A stretch of 64,000 nt of DNA from contig NZ_JAAIKC010000003.1 in assembly GCF_010820665.1 (NCBI RefSeq), positions 62,001 to 126,000 on the forward strand, read 5' to 3'. This document shows, piece by piece, positions 8,963 to 18,174 of the stretch. Position 1 is the first letter of the stretch. Every line of letters starts with the position of its first letter. A model generated the notes under the pieces. It saw only the letters and a list, made by a program, of their open reading frames with translations. It had not been told where the DNA came from and did not search any database. The position numbers and the translations under genes are program-made. The DNA is from Paenibacillus sp. SYP-B3998 (GTDB lineage Bacteria; Bacillota; Bacilli; Paenibacillales; NBRC-103111).

Positions 8963-9934
8963 TTGTATGAATTGATATCGAAATTGACAATGAACGATCG
9001 TTTGCTTCGACGTTTATCTAGCGCTTTCAGCTTTATTCCAGACTGGATAATTAGGATTATTTGTTTATTATTGGCGAGAATACTGTACTTGGCAGCTCGC
9101 AAAGGTGTCAGAAGGCGTGTGGAGCGTAACTTGAGCGAAACTCTGACTGATTTAACGGAAAAATCGCTAAGGAAAACAAGTGTTAACTATTTCCAAAATT
9201 TAACAATGACGTTGTATGAGATTCTTTTTCATTCGTATCACTTGGAAAAAAACGGGGAAAACACCTTCGATGTAGAAGGGGAGTTGCACTTGAAACAAGC
9301 GGAACTGCATGCACAAGGACATGGATTTATCGTGTATACGCCGCATGTAGGAAATTTCTTCTATTATTATTGGTATTTAAGTCGTAAATACGATTGTTTA
9401 ACAATTGCATCTGCAGGAAGTCCTGAGCTTAGACCGCTCTATATGAGGTTTGCAGCGATGGGATGCAAGGGTCTTGACTATGACAGTACGCCACCGCTGG
9501 AGTTATATCGGACGCTGAAAAAGCATCTTGCAAGTGGCGGTATTGTTTTTATTTTAGGCGATTTCTGGAGGCCGATTTTTCCTCTGTCCCGACTATTTGG
9601 TAGACTAACTCGCATGCCTGAAGGCGCAGCGATGCTGGCGATTGAAAATTGGGTACCTATAGTGCCGTTCTATGGTTACCGAATCAAAGGTTTTCGGCAC
9701 CGTTTAGTATTCAACCAGCCCATGTTTCTGTATGAGAAGTATACACGTTCAGAAAGGTCGGAAGCCAATCAACTGCTCAGCGGGTTCATTGAGCGGGTAA
9801 TCAAAGCACATCCCTCGGAATGGTTTTATTGGTTTAATGTACATGAGCATTGGGAAGGAACACAAGAGAAGGAGGATTCGAACGACAAAACGGAAAAGAT
9901 CAACATAGTAATGGCATCGGAAGTTACTGGCTAA
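8963..9934 (+). CDS. LpxL/HtrB-like lysophospholipid acyltransferase with variant catalytic motif
   Basis: A 323-residue protein of the Lip_A_acyltrans type (LpxL, PatA), probably membrane-associated through the hydrophobic segment at about residues 24-44. The expected motif His-x4-Glu/Asp appears as HVGNFF (His128, Phe133), so the acidic residue is missing. Downstream family blocks such as FILGDFWRP and [20 protein letters not shown] are intact. Next to an OlsB-like enzyme it could supply the O-acylation that completes an aminolipid (the OlsA role), but this is inference. The start is TTG with GGGAGGGG upstream. Confidence 0.75.
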   Translation: MYELISKLTMNDRLLRRLSSAFSFIPDWIIRIICLLLARILYLAARKGVRRRVERNLSETLTDLTEKSLRKTSVNYFQNLTMTLYEILFHSYHLEKNGENTFDVEGELHLKQAELHAQGHGFIVYTPHVGNFFYYYWYLSRKYDCLTIASAGSPELRPLYMRFAAMGCKGLDYDSTPPLELYRTLKKHLASGGIVFILGDFWRPIFPLSRLFGRLTRMPEGAAMLAIENWVPIVPFYGYRIKGFRHRLVFNQPMFLYEKYTRSERSEANQLLSGFIERVIKAHPSEWFYWFNVHEHWEGTQEKEDSNDKTEKINIVMASEVTG

Positions 9935-9965
9935 CACATCGCCCAAAAGGAGAGGTGAATGACTC

Positions 9966-10958
9966 ATGGATACTGGAAGCCACTTATTGTTCGGAGTCAC
10001 ACTAGCAGGATTAGCTTGTTTGGAACCGGCTGTCGCTCAGGAACCAGCGCTCGCTCATGCGATATTAGCAGGAACATTGATAGGTTCACATGCGCCCGAT
10101 TTCGATACGTTAGCACGTATACGCGGATATGCGAGCTATGTCAGAATTCATCGCGGGATCACGCATTCGTTGCCAGCTTTATTTATTTGGCCCATCGTAC
10201 TAAGCTTGCCGCTTGCTGCCTTGTTCGGTGTATGGGATCATCTTATAAGTCTTTATTTATGGACTTTTGCCGCTGTAGTGTTCCATGTATTTCTAGACTT
10301 GTTTAATGTGTATGGGGTTCAATGTTTGAGGCCTTTTTCAAAAAAGTGGTTTCATCTTGACACCTTATGTCTGTACGAACCGTTTTTATTTGGGATTCAT
10401 ACAGTAGGAGTGATGCTCTGGTTGCTGGTTTGGATGGGAAGCAATCAGGCGCATGTTGGTGCAATGTTTGCCATCATTTACGGTGTTAGTGTCATCTATA
10501 TCGCTATTCGGTTCATTCAACGGTTCCACTTGGTTAAAAGGGTGTCATTCCATATCAATCAAAAGGGAATCTGTCATCTTATTCCAGGTTTAAGTTGGTT
10601 TCATTGGCAGTTTGTGCTGGAAGGAAAATCTGACTTTTACCTTGGAACGATACAATTCGGTAAGATTGAAATCCAAGAAGAATACAAGCGTACAGATTAT
10701 ACGCACCACGACACTCACCCTATCGTACAGGCGACTTTAGCTACGGATGGCGTTCGCGCCTTCCTGCACTTCGCTCAGCGTATCCATGTGTGCTGGAAAG
10801 AAAAGCATGATGGCTATGAAGTGCAGTGGCGTGACGTACGCTTTTGGCATAAGCAGAAGCTGCCTTTTGGCGTGAATGTGCTTTTGGACCGGGACATGAA
10901 TGTAGTCAGTCATACGCTGGGTTGGGATAAGAAGGCGTGGGACCCACCTTATGTTTGA
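9966..10958 (+). CDS. YfhP/YdjM-like membrane-bound metal-dependent hydrolase
   Basis: A 330-residue protein of the DUF457/YdjM group, about the length of B. subtilis YfhP. The N-terminal half has several membrane helices and the conserved polar clusters SHAPDFD and HRGITHS, candidate metal ligands. The C-terminal half is soluble (about 180-330). A ribosome site AGGAGAGGTG precedes the ATG. It ends the operon with the two acyltransferases. The real substrate is unknown; the operon suggests a membrane-lipid-related task. Confidence 0.75.
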   Translation: MDTGSHLLFGVTLAGLACLEPAVAQEPALAHAILAGTLIGSHAPDFDTLARIRGYASYVRIHRGITHSLPALFIWPIVLSLPLAALFGVWDHLISLYLWTFAAVVFHVFLDLFNVYGVQCLRPFSKKWFHLDTLCLYEPFLFGIHTVGVMLWLLVWMGSNQAHVGAMFAIIYGVSVIYIAIRFIQRFHLVKRVSFHINQKGICHLIPGLSWFHWQFVLEGKSDFYLGTIQFGKIEIQEEYKRTDYTHHDTHPIVQATLATDGVRAFLHFAQRIHVCWKEKHDGYEVQWRDVRFWHKQKLPFGVNVLLDRDMNVVSHTLGWDKKAWDPPYV

Positions 10959-10967
10959 GAAAATAAA

Positions 10968-11000
10968 AATAGCCTCACACCTACAGGTGCGGGGATATTT
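10968..11000 (+). terminator. Probable terminator after the olsB-like operon
   Basis: CCTCACACCT pairs with AGGTGCGGGG (with mismatches) in an A/T-flanked hairpin followed by ATTTTTAT. It could act from both strands. Confidence 0.55.
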
Positions 11001-11170
11001 TTATCTTCATGCAAATGAAATGGCTCCTCATAAAAAGTGAACGGCTCAGATATTTGTTGGATTAAATATTCTCAGTTTTTTCAATGCCTGTTTTGTGAAG
11101 AGCAGTTCATAACCATTAAATTGTTCTAAATGAACTTGAAAGTGTCTATATTTGTAGGGTGAAATGCTCT

Positions 11171-11782
11171 TTATTTCTCATTTTTCAAAGTTTTCCCAAA
11201 TTCAGCAGCAAACAAAAAACTGTCCAAGGGTTGACGATTAGAGGGTACTTCACGCTCTTGAAATTTATCAGCTAATGCATCAATCGGTCCGCGATAGCCA
11301 ATGGCGATAACAGCGTGAATGTCATAGTCTTCCGGCACTCCTAGCGCTTCACGTGCTTGCTGGCGATCGAAACCGCCCATAGCATGTGTGATAAGCCCTT
11401 GATTGGCTGCTTCTAAGGCAAGATAACCCCACGAGGTACCGGCATCAAACGCATGCGAGGGATTCGTGTTGCCATTAGCTGTTTTCGTGTGAGAGACAAG
11501 GACAGCGAGGACAGGAGCCTTTTCACACCATTCGCGATTTCCAGCTGCAATAAATGGATGGAATTTGGCTCTTTCCTCGATCGACCGAGCGATGATGAAA
11601 CGCCAAGGCTGTAAATTGCTCCCTGAAGGAGACCAGCGGGCAGCCTCGAAGAGACTGAGTAGAACGTTCTCAGGTACTTCTTGTTCTTTGAAGGAGCGAG
11701 GTGACCATCGAGTAAGAAATTGTGGATTGATTTCGTGATCAGGTTGGCGATTATTTTCAATCTCTGTAGGTAATGTTGTCAT
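11171..11782 (-). CDS. Nitroreductase-family flavoprotein
   Basis: An FMN-dependent NAD(P)H oxidoreductase fold of 203 residues. Family marks are the N-terminal TRWSPRSFKEQEVP, AARWSPSGSNLQPWRF (FMN and phosphate contacts), GYLALEAANQGL and the late VIAIGYRG. The substrate is not predictable. It is monocistronic on the minus strand, with its ATG just after AAAGGAGGAAACC on that strand. Confidence 0.9.
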   Translation of the reverse strand: MTTLPTEIENNRQPDHEINPQFLTRWSPRSFKEQEVPENVLLSLFEAARWSPSGSNLQPWRFIIARSIEERAKFHPFIAAGNREWCEKAPVLAVLVSHTKTANGNTNPSHAFDAGTSWGYLALEAANQGLITHAMGGFDRQQAREALGVPEDYDIHAVIAIGYRGPIDALADKFQEREVPSNRQPLDSFLFAAEFGKTLKNEK

Positions 11783-11939
11783 CTAGGTTTCCTCCTTTAT
11801 TTTAACTCCTTTTCATTTTAGCTGATTTTGTCAATCAATACGAATTCGCTTAGTTGTTGAGAAAATGGTATGTTTCCCCATTAAATAGGTAAAGCTAATG
11901 AGTAGGAAATGATGTACCGAGAAGAGGTGCGAGCAGACG

Positions 11940-12155
11940 ATGGATTTTACAAGTCAGGATGTTGTGATTATTGAGAGAGCTTTGCGAACAGCAATGCTGC
12001 ATGAGAAAGAAGAACAAAAAACAAGGGATTATCGAGAGGTTTTGTTGAAGCTGCAGGAAAGCGCGAAGCACGCGCTGAATGTGCATACGAAGACAGCAAC
12101 CGCTGATCATGACGGTATTCGATACGATTATGATGATTCGTCCGATCTCATGTAG
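11940..12155 (+). CDS. Small conserved-looking hypothetical protein upstream of mrfA
   Basis: A 71-residue acidic, mostly helical protein with AGAAGAGGTG about ten bases before the ATG. It has no signal peptide or membrane segment and ends in an Asp-rich tail (YDYDDSSDL). It lies 58 bases before mrfA on the same strand and may be cotranscribed. The family is not recognised. Confidence 0.65.
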   Translation: MDFTSQDVVIIERALRTAMLHEKEEQKTRDYREVLLKLQESAKHALNVHTKTATADHDGIRYDYDDSSDLM

Positions 12156-12160
12156 ACATA

Positions 12161-12174
12161 CGAACGTATATTCT
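12161..12174. promoter_or_regulatory. Degenerate SOS-box-like site before mrfA
   Basis: CGAACGTATATTCT matches the Bacillus LexA operator at 12 of 14 positions, 40 bases before the mrfA start. The two mismatches are in the right half-site. It may be chance. Confidence 0.3.
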
Positions 12175-12213
12175 GTAAAATGGAAGAAACAATGCGGTAA
12201 GGAGATTCTACTC

Positions 12214-14502
12214 ATGAATCCTTTAACAGGTAAGTTTTCTTCCATCATCGAGATGATTGACTGGATTCGTAAAGCCCCAGAAATCATGTCACAAGTTACC
12301 TATTGGCACACAATACCCCCACGCGATCCCAAACTGGCTGTTTTTCCAGATGGACTGCATGAGGGTATTCGCGTTGCATTAGAACATAAAAACATTGATC
12401 GTTTATATACACACCAAGCAGATTCATTTCGTGAGGTAATTGCAGGCAGGCATGTTGTAACGGTGACACCGACGGCTTCCGGTAAAACACTTTGCTATAA
12501 TCTACCCGTGCTACAAAAAATTCTTGAAAACGATGCTTCGCGCGCGTTGTATTTGTTCCCAACAAAAGCACTTGCACAGGATCAGGTGGCTGAACTGCAA
12601 GAGATGGTCGACTTTATGGATGTCGATATCAAGACTCATACGTATGACGGTGATACGCCGCCGACGGTCAGGCAAGCGATTCGTAATGCGGGACATATTG
12701 TTGTGACGAACCCGGATATGCTGCATGCCGCGATTCTTCCGCATCATACGAAATGGGTGAAATTGTTTGAGAACTTGAAATTTATCGTAATTGATGAAGT
12801 GCATTCATATCGTGGTGTTTTTGGCAGCCACGTGGCGAATGTGATTCGCAGATTGAAGCGGATATGTCGTTTCTACGGTTCGACGCCGCAGTTTATTTGC
12901 GCTTCCGCGACGATTAATAATCCGAAAGAGCACGCGGAGCGTTTGATAGGCGAAACCGTGACTCTTATTGACAATAACGGAGCGCCAGCGGGCGAGAAGC
13001 ACTTCATATTTTATAATCCGCCAGTTGTGAACCAACAGCTCGGTATTCGTAAGAGTTCGGTCCTGGAGACTCGTAAGCTGGCAAGCGCTCTGTTGCGGAA
13101 CGGGATTCAGACGATTGTTTTTGCGCGGAGCCGCGTGCGCGTGGAGATCTTGCTAACCTATCTACAGGAACTCGTGGCCCACGAGCTGGGTAGCAAATCG
13201 ATCCGCGGCTACCGCGGCGGTTATCTCCCGAAGCTTCGCAGGGAGATCGAGAAGGGCTTACGCAGCGGGGAAATCCGCGGCGTCGTTAGTACGAACGCAT
13301 TGGAGCTTGGCATCGATATCGGCCAGCTGCAAGCGTGCGTGCTCAACGGCTATCCCGGCACGATAGCCAGTACTTGGCAGCAGTCCGGACGTGCCGGACG
13401 GCGGCAGGAGACCTCGCTGACGATTCTTGTCGCGAGCAGCAACCCGCTGGATCAATATTTGATTCAGCATCCGCGGTATTTTTTCGAGCGTCCCCCCGAG
13501 CAGGCGCTCATTCATCCAGATAACTTGATCATTCTTGTCGATCATGTGAAATGTGCGGCGTATGAGCTGCCTTTTGAAGCGAATGAGCGGTTTGGAGGTG
13601 AACAGCTGACCGATATTCTTGAATATTTAACGGAGGAACAAGTGCTGCATCAAGTGAAGGACCGTTGGTATTGGATGGAGCAGTCTTTCCCTGCTCATAA
13701 CATTTCCTTGCGTTCGGCTGCCCAAGAAAATTTCATTATTATCGATATGACGAATGGTCATCGGGTTATTGGCGAGTGCGATCGGTTTAGCGCTCCGACC
13801 CTTATTCATGAAGAAGCGATTTACATTCATGAAGGCATCCAATTCCAAGTGGAGAAACTAGATTACGAAGAGAAGAAGGCATACGTGCGGCAAGTTAATG
13901 TGGACTATTTCACAGACGCAAGCATGGCGGTTCAGCTTAAGGTGCTCCATGTTAATCGGGAAGGCCAATCAGGTGGATTGTTACGTCAACTTGGCGAGGT
14001 CACCGTCAATGCCCAGCCTACAATTTTCAAAAAAATTCGTCTAAAAACGCATGAAAATATAGGTTCTGGTCCTATTCGATTACCGGAAGAAGAACTGCAT
14101 ACGAGCTCGTATTGGTTCACCTTTGACGAGTCGATGTCAGCAGGTAAATCCGCAAATGACATGCAGCATGCGCTGCTTGGCATAGCGAATGTTCTGGCGC
14201 ATCTCGCGCCGCTGTATTTGATGTGTGACCCAATGGATATTCGGGTCATCCCACAAGTGCGTGCCGTACATAACAAGCTGCCGACCGTATTCTTTTACGA
14301 CCGCTACCCAGGCGGCGTTGGCCTTAGTGATCGGCTGTACGATGTACACGGACAGCTTATGGATCAAGCTCGCAGTCTGATTGCTGACTGCGGCTGCCTC
14401 AGCGGCTGCCCGGCCTGTGTTGGGCCGATCGAAGAGGTTGGCTTGCTCGGTAAGAAGCTCGCGCTGGAGCTGCTTGGGCAGCTCGATGGCGGTGCCCGAT
14501 GA
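12214..14502 (+). CDS. mrfA: MrfA-like DEAD/DEAH-box DNA helicase (mitomycin repair)
   Basis: A superfamily 2 helicase of 762 residues (B. subtilis MrfA/YprA is about 749). It works with the exonuclease MrfB to remove mitomycin C adducts. Motif I is TPTASGKTLC, motif II is DEVHS, motif III is ASATI, and motif VI lies in QQSGRAGRR. The C-terminal DUF1998/MZB region ends in four cysteines within CGCLSGCPACVGP. ATG 12214 follows TAAGGAG; longer frames upstream overlap the preceding gene and lack a ribosome site. It overlaps mrfB by four bases (ATGA). The segments 13080-13530 and the 3' end are much richer in GC than the rest. Confidence 0.93.
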   Translation: MNPLTGKFSSIIEMIDWIRKAPEIMSQVTYWHTIPPRDPKLAVFPDGLHEGIRVALEHKNIDRLYTHQADSFREVIAGRHVVTVTPTASGKTLCYNLPVLQKILENDASRALYLFPTKALAQDQVAELQEMVDFMDVDIKTHTYDGDTPPTVRQAIRNAGHIVVTNPDMLHAAILPHHTKWVKLFENLKFIVIDEVHSYRGVFGSHVANVIRRLKRICRFYGSTPQFICASATINNPKEHAERLIGETVTLIDNNGAPAGEKHFIFYNPPVVNQQLGIRKSSVLETRKLASALLRNGIQTIVFARSRVRVEILLTYLQELVAHELGSKSIRGYRGGYLPKLRREIEKGLRSGEIRGVVSTNALELGIDIGQLQACVLNGYPGTIASTWQQSGRAGRRQETSLTILVASSNPLDQYLIQHPRYFFERPPEQALIHPDNLIILVDHVKCAAYELPFEANERFGGEQLTDILEYLTEEQVLHQVKDRWYWMEQSFPAHNISLRSAAQENFIIIDMTNGHRVIGECDRFSAPTLIHEEAIYIHEGIQFQVEKLDYEEKKAYVRQVNVDYFTDASMAVQLKVLHVNREGQSGGLLRQLGEVTVNAQPTIFKKIRLKTHENIGSGPIRLPEEELHTSSYWFTFDESMSAGKSANDMQHALLGIANVLAHLAPLYLMCDPMDIRVIPQVRAVHNKLPTVFFYDRYPGGVGLSDRLYDVHGQLMDQARSLIADCGCLSGCPACVGPIEEVGLLGKKLALELLGQLDGGAR

Positions 14503-15944
14503 GCGGGCTCCGCGAAAGGCTCGGTCGTCTCCGCAAGCCAGAGACGGTCTCTGCGGCAGCGCCGCCCGCACCAGATGGGGGCGGCGAGTGGGAGCAGATC
14601 GGAGCCCATGTGGAAACGAGCCCAGCTGGCTCATTCGTGATGCGCCGCAGGACTTACGGTGCGGACAGCACACACGGCAAGTATAGGCTGCTAGAGCTAG
14701 CCGATTATGCGCAGCAGCTGAGCTGTTTTCATATCCAAGATGCTATTGTCGGACTTGAAGAGCTGCTCTTCTTCGACACGGAGACGACCGGTCTCGGCGT
14801 CGGCGCGGGCAACGTGCCATTCATGGTTGGAATCGGTTATTACACAGGTAAGATGTTCATAGTGGAACAACTTTTCATCCGTAATCCAGCAGAGGAGCAT
14901 GCGATGCTTGTTTACCTTCAAGAGCTGCTTACTCGCTTTACACATCTGATTTCATACAACGGTCGTACGTTCGATTGGCCGATTCTCAAAAACCGATACG
15001 TACTCAATAGACTCAAGTTGGACGACTCCAAGCTGCTGCAGCTTGATCTTTTGTATCCATCACGGAGTCTGTGGAGGAATACGCTCCCCTCTTGTCGATT
15101 AAGTAAAGTCGAAGAGAGCCGTCTTGGTTTTGAGCGAGTGGAGGATGTGCCAGGTTCCATGGCACCAGCTCTTTATTTTCAATATTTAGCTGAAAAGGAT
15201 CCAGCTGTGCTGGAGGGAGTTTTTATCCATAATGAGCACGACATCGTGACTTTAGCGGCATTGTCGATTCATTTTGGCAAGCTGTTAGGTGGCCTTTTTG
15301 GTGAGCAGGGCGAAACGGTATCGATATCGATGTCGGAGGCAGCTCTGAATTTTGCGGACATGGAGCTAGAAGAGCTTTACCGCACGGGTCTTTGGCTAGA
15401 AAAGATGGATCGGTCCGCTTTAGGCGATTACGTTCTAAATAAGCTTTATGCTAGGCTTACAGATGAGTCTCGATTTGCAGAGCATCAAAACTCAGCACTT
15501 TTACAGCCAAGAGCATGTTCTCATCCTGACGAAGAGTCTGCTGTTCTGCTTCTTGCTGCATATTATAAAAAGAAAGGGATTTATGATCGTGCAGTAGTGC
15601 TTTGGAAAAGGTGGATCGAAGCCAAGAATGCGAGCATTGCCTTGCAATTAGAGCCCTATTTGGAACTAGCGATGTATTACGAGCATCGGGAGAAAAACTA
15701 TCATCAGGCTATTTTTTATGCTGAAGAAGCATGGGCCAAGCTATGGCGTCGGCGCGCTCTACAGCGCAGTGACAGCAAACATATGGATGCCGAGGAGGCG
15801 CTAGAGCGCAGGATCCGTCGTTTGAAAGAAAAATTGAGGAAAACAGAGCAAACGAATGCAAGATTTCTTGGTACAAGAGTAGCACCAAAGCTACCGAAAA
15901 AAAGCCGGTTAAAGCCGGTATACGCAAGTGAAGGCTTAGTATAG
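14499..15944 (+). CDS. mrfB: MrfB-like DEDD 3'-5' exonuclease
   Basis: A 481-residue RNase H-fold exonuclease, partner of MrfA. Metal-binding residues are Asp93 and Glu95 in FFDTETTGLG, Asp in YNGRTFDWPIL and Asp in HNEHDIVTL, giving a DEDD set. The C-terminal part (about 270-460) is helical and TPR-like. The N-terminal 50 residues are Pro/Gly/Ala-rich and GC-rich in DNA, unlike the remainder. The start overlaps the mrfA stop, indicating translational coupling. Confidence 0.9.
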   Translation: MSGLRERLGRLRKPETVSAAAPPAPDGGGEWEQIGAHVETSPAGSFVMRRRTYGADSTHGKYRLLELADYAQQLSCFHIQDAIVGLEELLFFDTETTGLGVGAGNVPFMVGIGYYTGKMFIVEQLFIRNPAEEHAMLVYLQELLTRFTHLISYNGRTFDWPILKNRYVLNRLKLDDSKLLQLDLLYPSRSLWRNTLPSCRLSKVEESRLGFERVEDVPGSMAPALYFQYLAEKDPAVLEGVFIHNEHDIVTLAALSIHFGKLLGGLFGEQGETVSISMSEAALNFADMELEELYRTGLWLEKMDRSALGDYVLNKLYARLTDESRFAEHQNSALLQPRACSHPDEESAVLLLAAYYKKKGIYDRAVVLWKRWIEAKNASIALQLEPYLELAMYYEHREKNYHQAIFYAEEAWAKLWRRRALQRSDSKHMDAEEALERRIRRLKEKLRKTEQTNARFLGTRVAPKLPKKSRLKPVYASEGLV

Positions 15945-16051
15945 AAGCTTGCGACATGAGGAAGATCAGCATAGGTACACAGTCTTCTTAAGCCGTTTAC
16001 TTTGTCCTTCTTTTGGACATACAAGGTAGAAAAAGGCAAGGAGAGCGAAAT

Positions 16052-16861
16052 ATGCCCGAGCTTCCAGAAATGGAAACCTATCGTCGTCAACTGACCCCAT
16101 TAATCCAAGGAATGGCCATTACAGGAGTTGAAGTTAATCGTCCGAAATCTCTCAATGTCGACCCGGAGCAGTTTATTCAAACGCTGTTAGGCAATCGCGT
16201 TGTGCGTATAGATCGAAGAGCCAAGCATTTGCTTTTTCTTTTGGCAACAAACGAGGTTCTGCTGCTGCATCTTATGCTAGGTGGCTGGATGTTTTATGGG
16301 ACAGAGGAAGAGAAGCCAGATCGGACAACCCAAGTTGTTATCCATTATGGAACTAAGCATTTGTATTTTATTGGATTACGTCTAGGTTATTTACATTTGC
16401 ATAGCGGGTCTGAAGTAGATGCTTTATTAAGTAAGTTAGGGCCAGAACCGCTAGAAGCTCATTTTACTTTTGCTCGATTTCAGGCGGAGTGTAAAGGAAA
16501 GAAGAGTAATTTAAAAGTTGTTTTGATCGATCAAACGATTATTTCCGGTATTGGCAATTGTTATTCAGATGAGATCTGTTTCTCTGCGGGTTTGCTGCCT
16601 ATTCGTAAAATCCCCTCTCTTCAAGAAGAGGAGTTAAACCGACTGTACCATGCAATGCGGGCTGTACTGCTTGAAGCTATTCAATACGGAGGGTATATGG
16701 AGTCGCCTTTGTTTAGTGGCGATCCTTTAACAGGTCAGTTCGATGCGCGGTGTCGAGTTTATGATCGAGAAGGTGAACCCTGTTTGCGCTGCGGTCATCC
16801 GATTATCAAGAAAGAGGTCTCCAGTCGCAAATGTTTTTATTGTGCGAATTGTCAGGCGTAA
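16052..16861 (+). CDS. Fpg/Nei-family DNA glycosylase
   Basis: A base-excision repair glycosylase and AP lyase of 269 residues. After removal of Met1 the N-terminus is PELPEME, where Pro is the Schiff-base nucleophile and Glu the catalytic acid. RRAKHLLF holds the conserved Lys, and IISGIGNCYSDE matches the helix-two-turn-helix motif. The C-terminal zinc finger has four cysteines (CLRCGHP and CFYCANC). The start is fixed by this chemistry at ATG 16052, with AAGGAGAG upstream. Whether it prefers oxidised purines (MutM) or another lesion cannot be decided. It is followed by endonuclease IV at 12-base spacing. Confidence 0.92.
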   Translation: MPELPEMETYRRQLTPLIQGMAITGVEVNRPKSLNVDPEQFIQTLLGNRVVRIDRRAKHLLFLLATNEVLLLHLMLGGWMFYGTEEEKPDRTTQVVIHYGTKHLYFIGLRLGYLHLHSGSEVDALLSKLGPEPLEAHFTFARFQAECKGKKSNLKVVLIDQTIISGIGNCYSDEICFSAGLLPIRKIPSLQEEELNRLYHAMRAVLLEAIQYGGYMESPLFSGDPLTGQFDARCRVYDREGEPCLRCGHPIIKKEVSSRKCFYCANCQA

Positions 16862-16873
16862 AGGGTTAGCAAG

Positions 16874-17713
16874 ATGATGTATATTGGCGCTCATGTTAGC
16901 ACAAGAGGCGGTTATTTAGGAGCCGCGAAGAAAGCTTTCTCCATAGGTGCAACTGCTTTTCAATATTTTCCGATGAATCCGAGAAGTCTTTCTACCAAGA
17001 GCTTGAATCTTGGAGATGCCGAAGCTTGCGCTCAATTTAGTAGGAATCATGGTATGTTATCGATCGGGCATGCGCCGTATCCGTTAAATCCTGCCGTTGA
17101 TGATGGAGAGCGAAATCGGATGGTACAGCTTTTAACGAATGGATTGGAAATTACGGAAGCATGTGGCTCTATAGGACTTGTGGTGCATTTTGGAAAATAT
17201 GTAGGAAAAGACCCGTTACAAGGCTACAAAAATATAATACAATGTTTGAATAGCGCGACTCGTGCGTATCAAGGGCCTTCATTAATCTTACTTGAAAATC
17301 AAGCTGGAGAAGGAGCCCAGCTTGGTTTGACCTGGGAAGAAATGGTTCAGGTGCGCAAGCTTTGTGAACAGCCGCTTAAGGTTGGCTTTTGTCTGGATAC
17401 GTGCCACGCATTTGCAAGTGGATTGTGGCGTGGTTATGATTGGAAGGAGCTAGAAGCAAGAGGAGAGATTCTGGAGTATCTTCCTCACTTGAAGGCTTTG
17501 CATTTAAACGACTCAGTTTACCCTTATGGTTCTCGTCGAGATCGCCATGCGAATATTGGGACGGGCTACATAGGCAATGAGAATGTGCAGCAACTGTTAG
17601 CTTCTAAGTACGTAAAGCACATCCCAATCGTTCTGGAAACACGAACGGCTAGTGATGGTACACATCGAGACGAGATTGCCCTTGTGAAATCATTGGTAAA
17701 TACAAACCATTAG
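16874..17713 (+). CDS. nfo: Endonuclease IV (AP endonuclease)
   Basis: Cuts 5' to abasic sites left by glycosylases. It is a TIM barrel of 279 residues with three zinc sites. Metal-binding motifs include the early IGAHVS, ENQAGEG, GFCLDTCHAFASG, LHLNDS and RRDRHANIGTG. The placement directly after an Fpg/Nei glycosylase gives a two-gene base-excision repair unit. Confidence 0.95.
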   Translation: MMYIGAHVSTRGGYLGAAKKAFSIGATAFQYFPMNPRSLSTKSLNLGDAEACAQFSRNHGMLSIGHAPYPLNPAVDDGERNRMVQLLTNGLEITEACGSIGLVVHFGKYVGKDPLQGYKNIIQCLNSATRAYQGPSLILLENQAGEGAQLGLTWEEMVQVRKLCEQPLKVGFCLDTCHAFASGLWRGYDWKELEARGEILEYLPHLKALHLNDSVYPYGSRRDRHANIGTGYIGNENVQQLLASKYVKHIPIVLETRTASDGTHRDEIALVKSLVNTNH

Positions 17714-17803
17714 AATGTCAAAGTCATTGACATCTTTTTAAGCATGGACGTCTTCATTGTTTTGATTATCTTATGACAAAGACTATGAAAGGAAGGACTA
17801 GTC

Positions 17804-18151
17804 ATGATTCATCTGTACTTAGATGATCTGCGTCCTTGCCCACATGGCTTTACATTAGCGCAAACCGTAGAAGAATGTACGTTAATGCTCCAAGATTGTG
17901 AAGTCAATATTCTCTCACTGGATCATGATCTAGGTTGGGGCACTCAACAAACGGGCATGGACGTTGTCATTTGGATGATTGAGCACGAAATTTATCCAAG
18001 AACGGTGTACCTTCATACTTCAAGCTCATCAGCTTGTTCCCTTATGTATGAAATGCTGCTTGCAGTTAAACCCGAAAAGATGAAGCTGTATCCTCACAGA
18101 CTTCCAGACGATTTGCTTCGGCAGATCGCCAAGGGAACGTTCGCAGAGTAG
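17804..18151 (+). CDS. Cyclic-phosphate-processing receiver-like (cREC) domain protein
   Basis: A 115-residue stand-alone receiver-like fold. LYLDDLRPCP near the N-terminus resembles the acidic pair of receivers, and ILSLDHDLGWG holds the position of the phospho-acceptor with an extra His. It fits the predicted cREC family, proposed to process cyclic phosphates. No partner gene for nucleotide or RNA metabolism is adjacent. GAAAGGAAGG precedes the ATG. Confidence 0.65.
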   Translation: MIHLYLDDLRPCPHGFTLAQTVEECTLMLQDCEVNILSLDHDLGWGTQQTGMDVVIWMIEHEIYPRTVYLHTSSSSACSLMYEMLLAVKPEKMKLYPHRLPDDLLRQIAKGTFAE

Positions 18152-18174
18152 TATAGAAAGGAATCGATGTTTCT

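Noticed and set aside
14137..14673. Minus-strand ORF (178 codons) across the mrfA-mrfB junction
   Set aside because: Both sense genes have clear motifs; the frame is again in GC-rich DNA and lacks a ribosome site.
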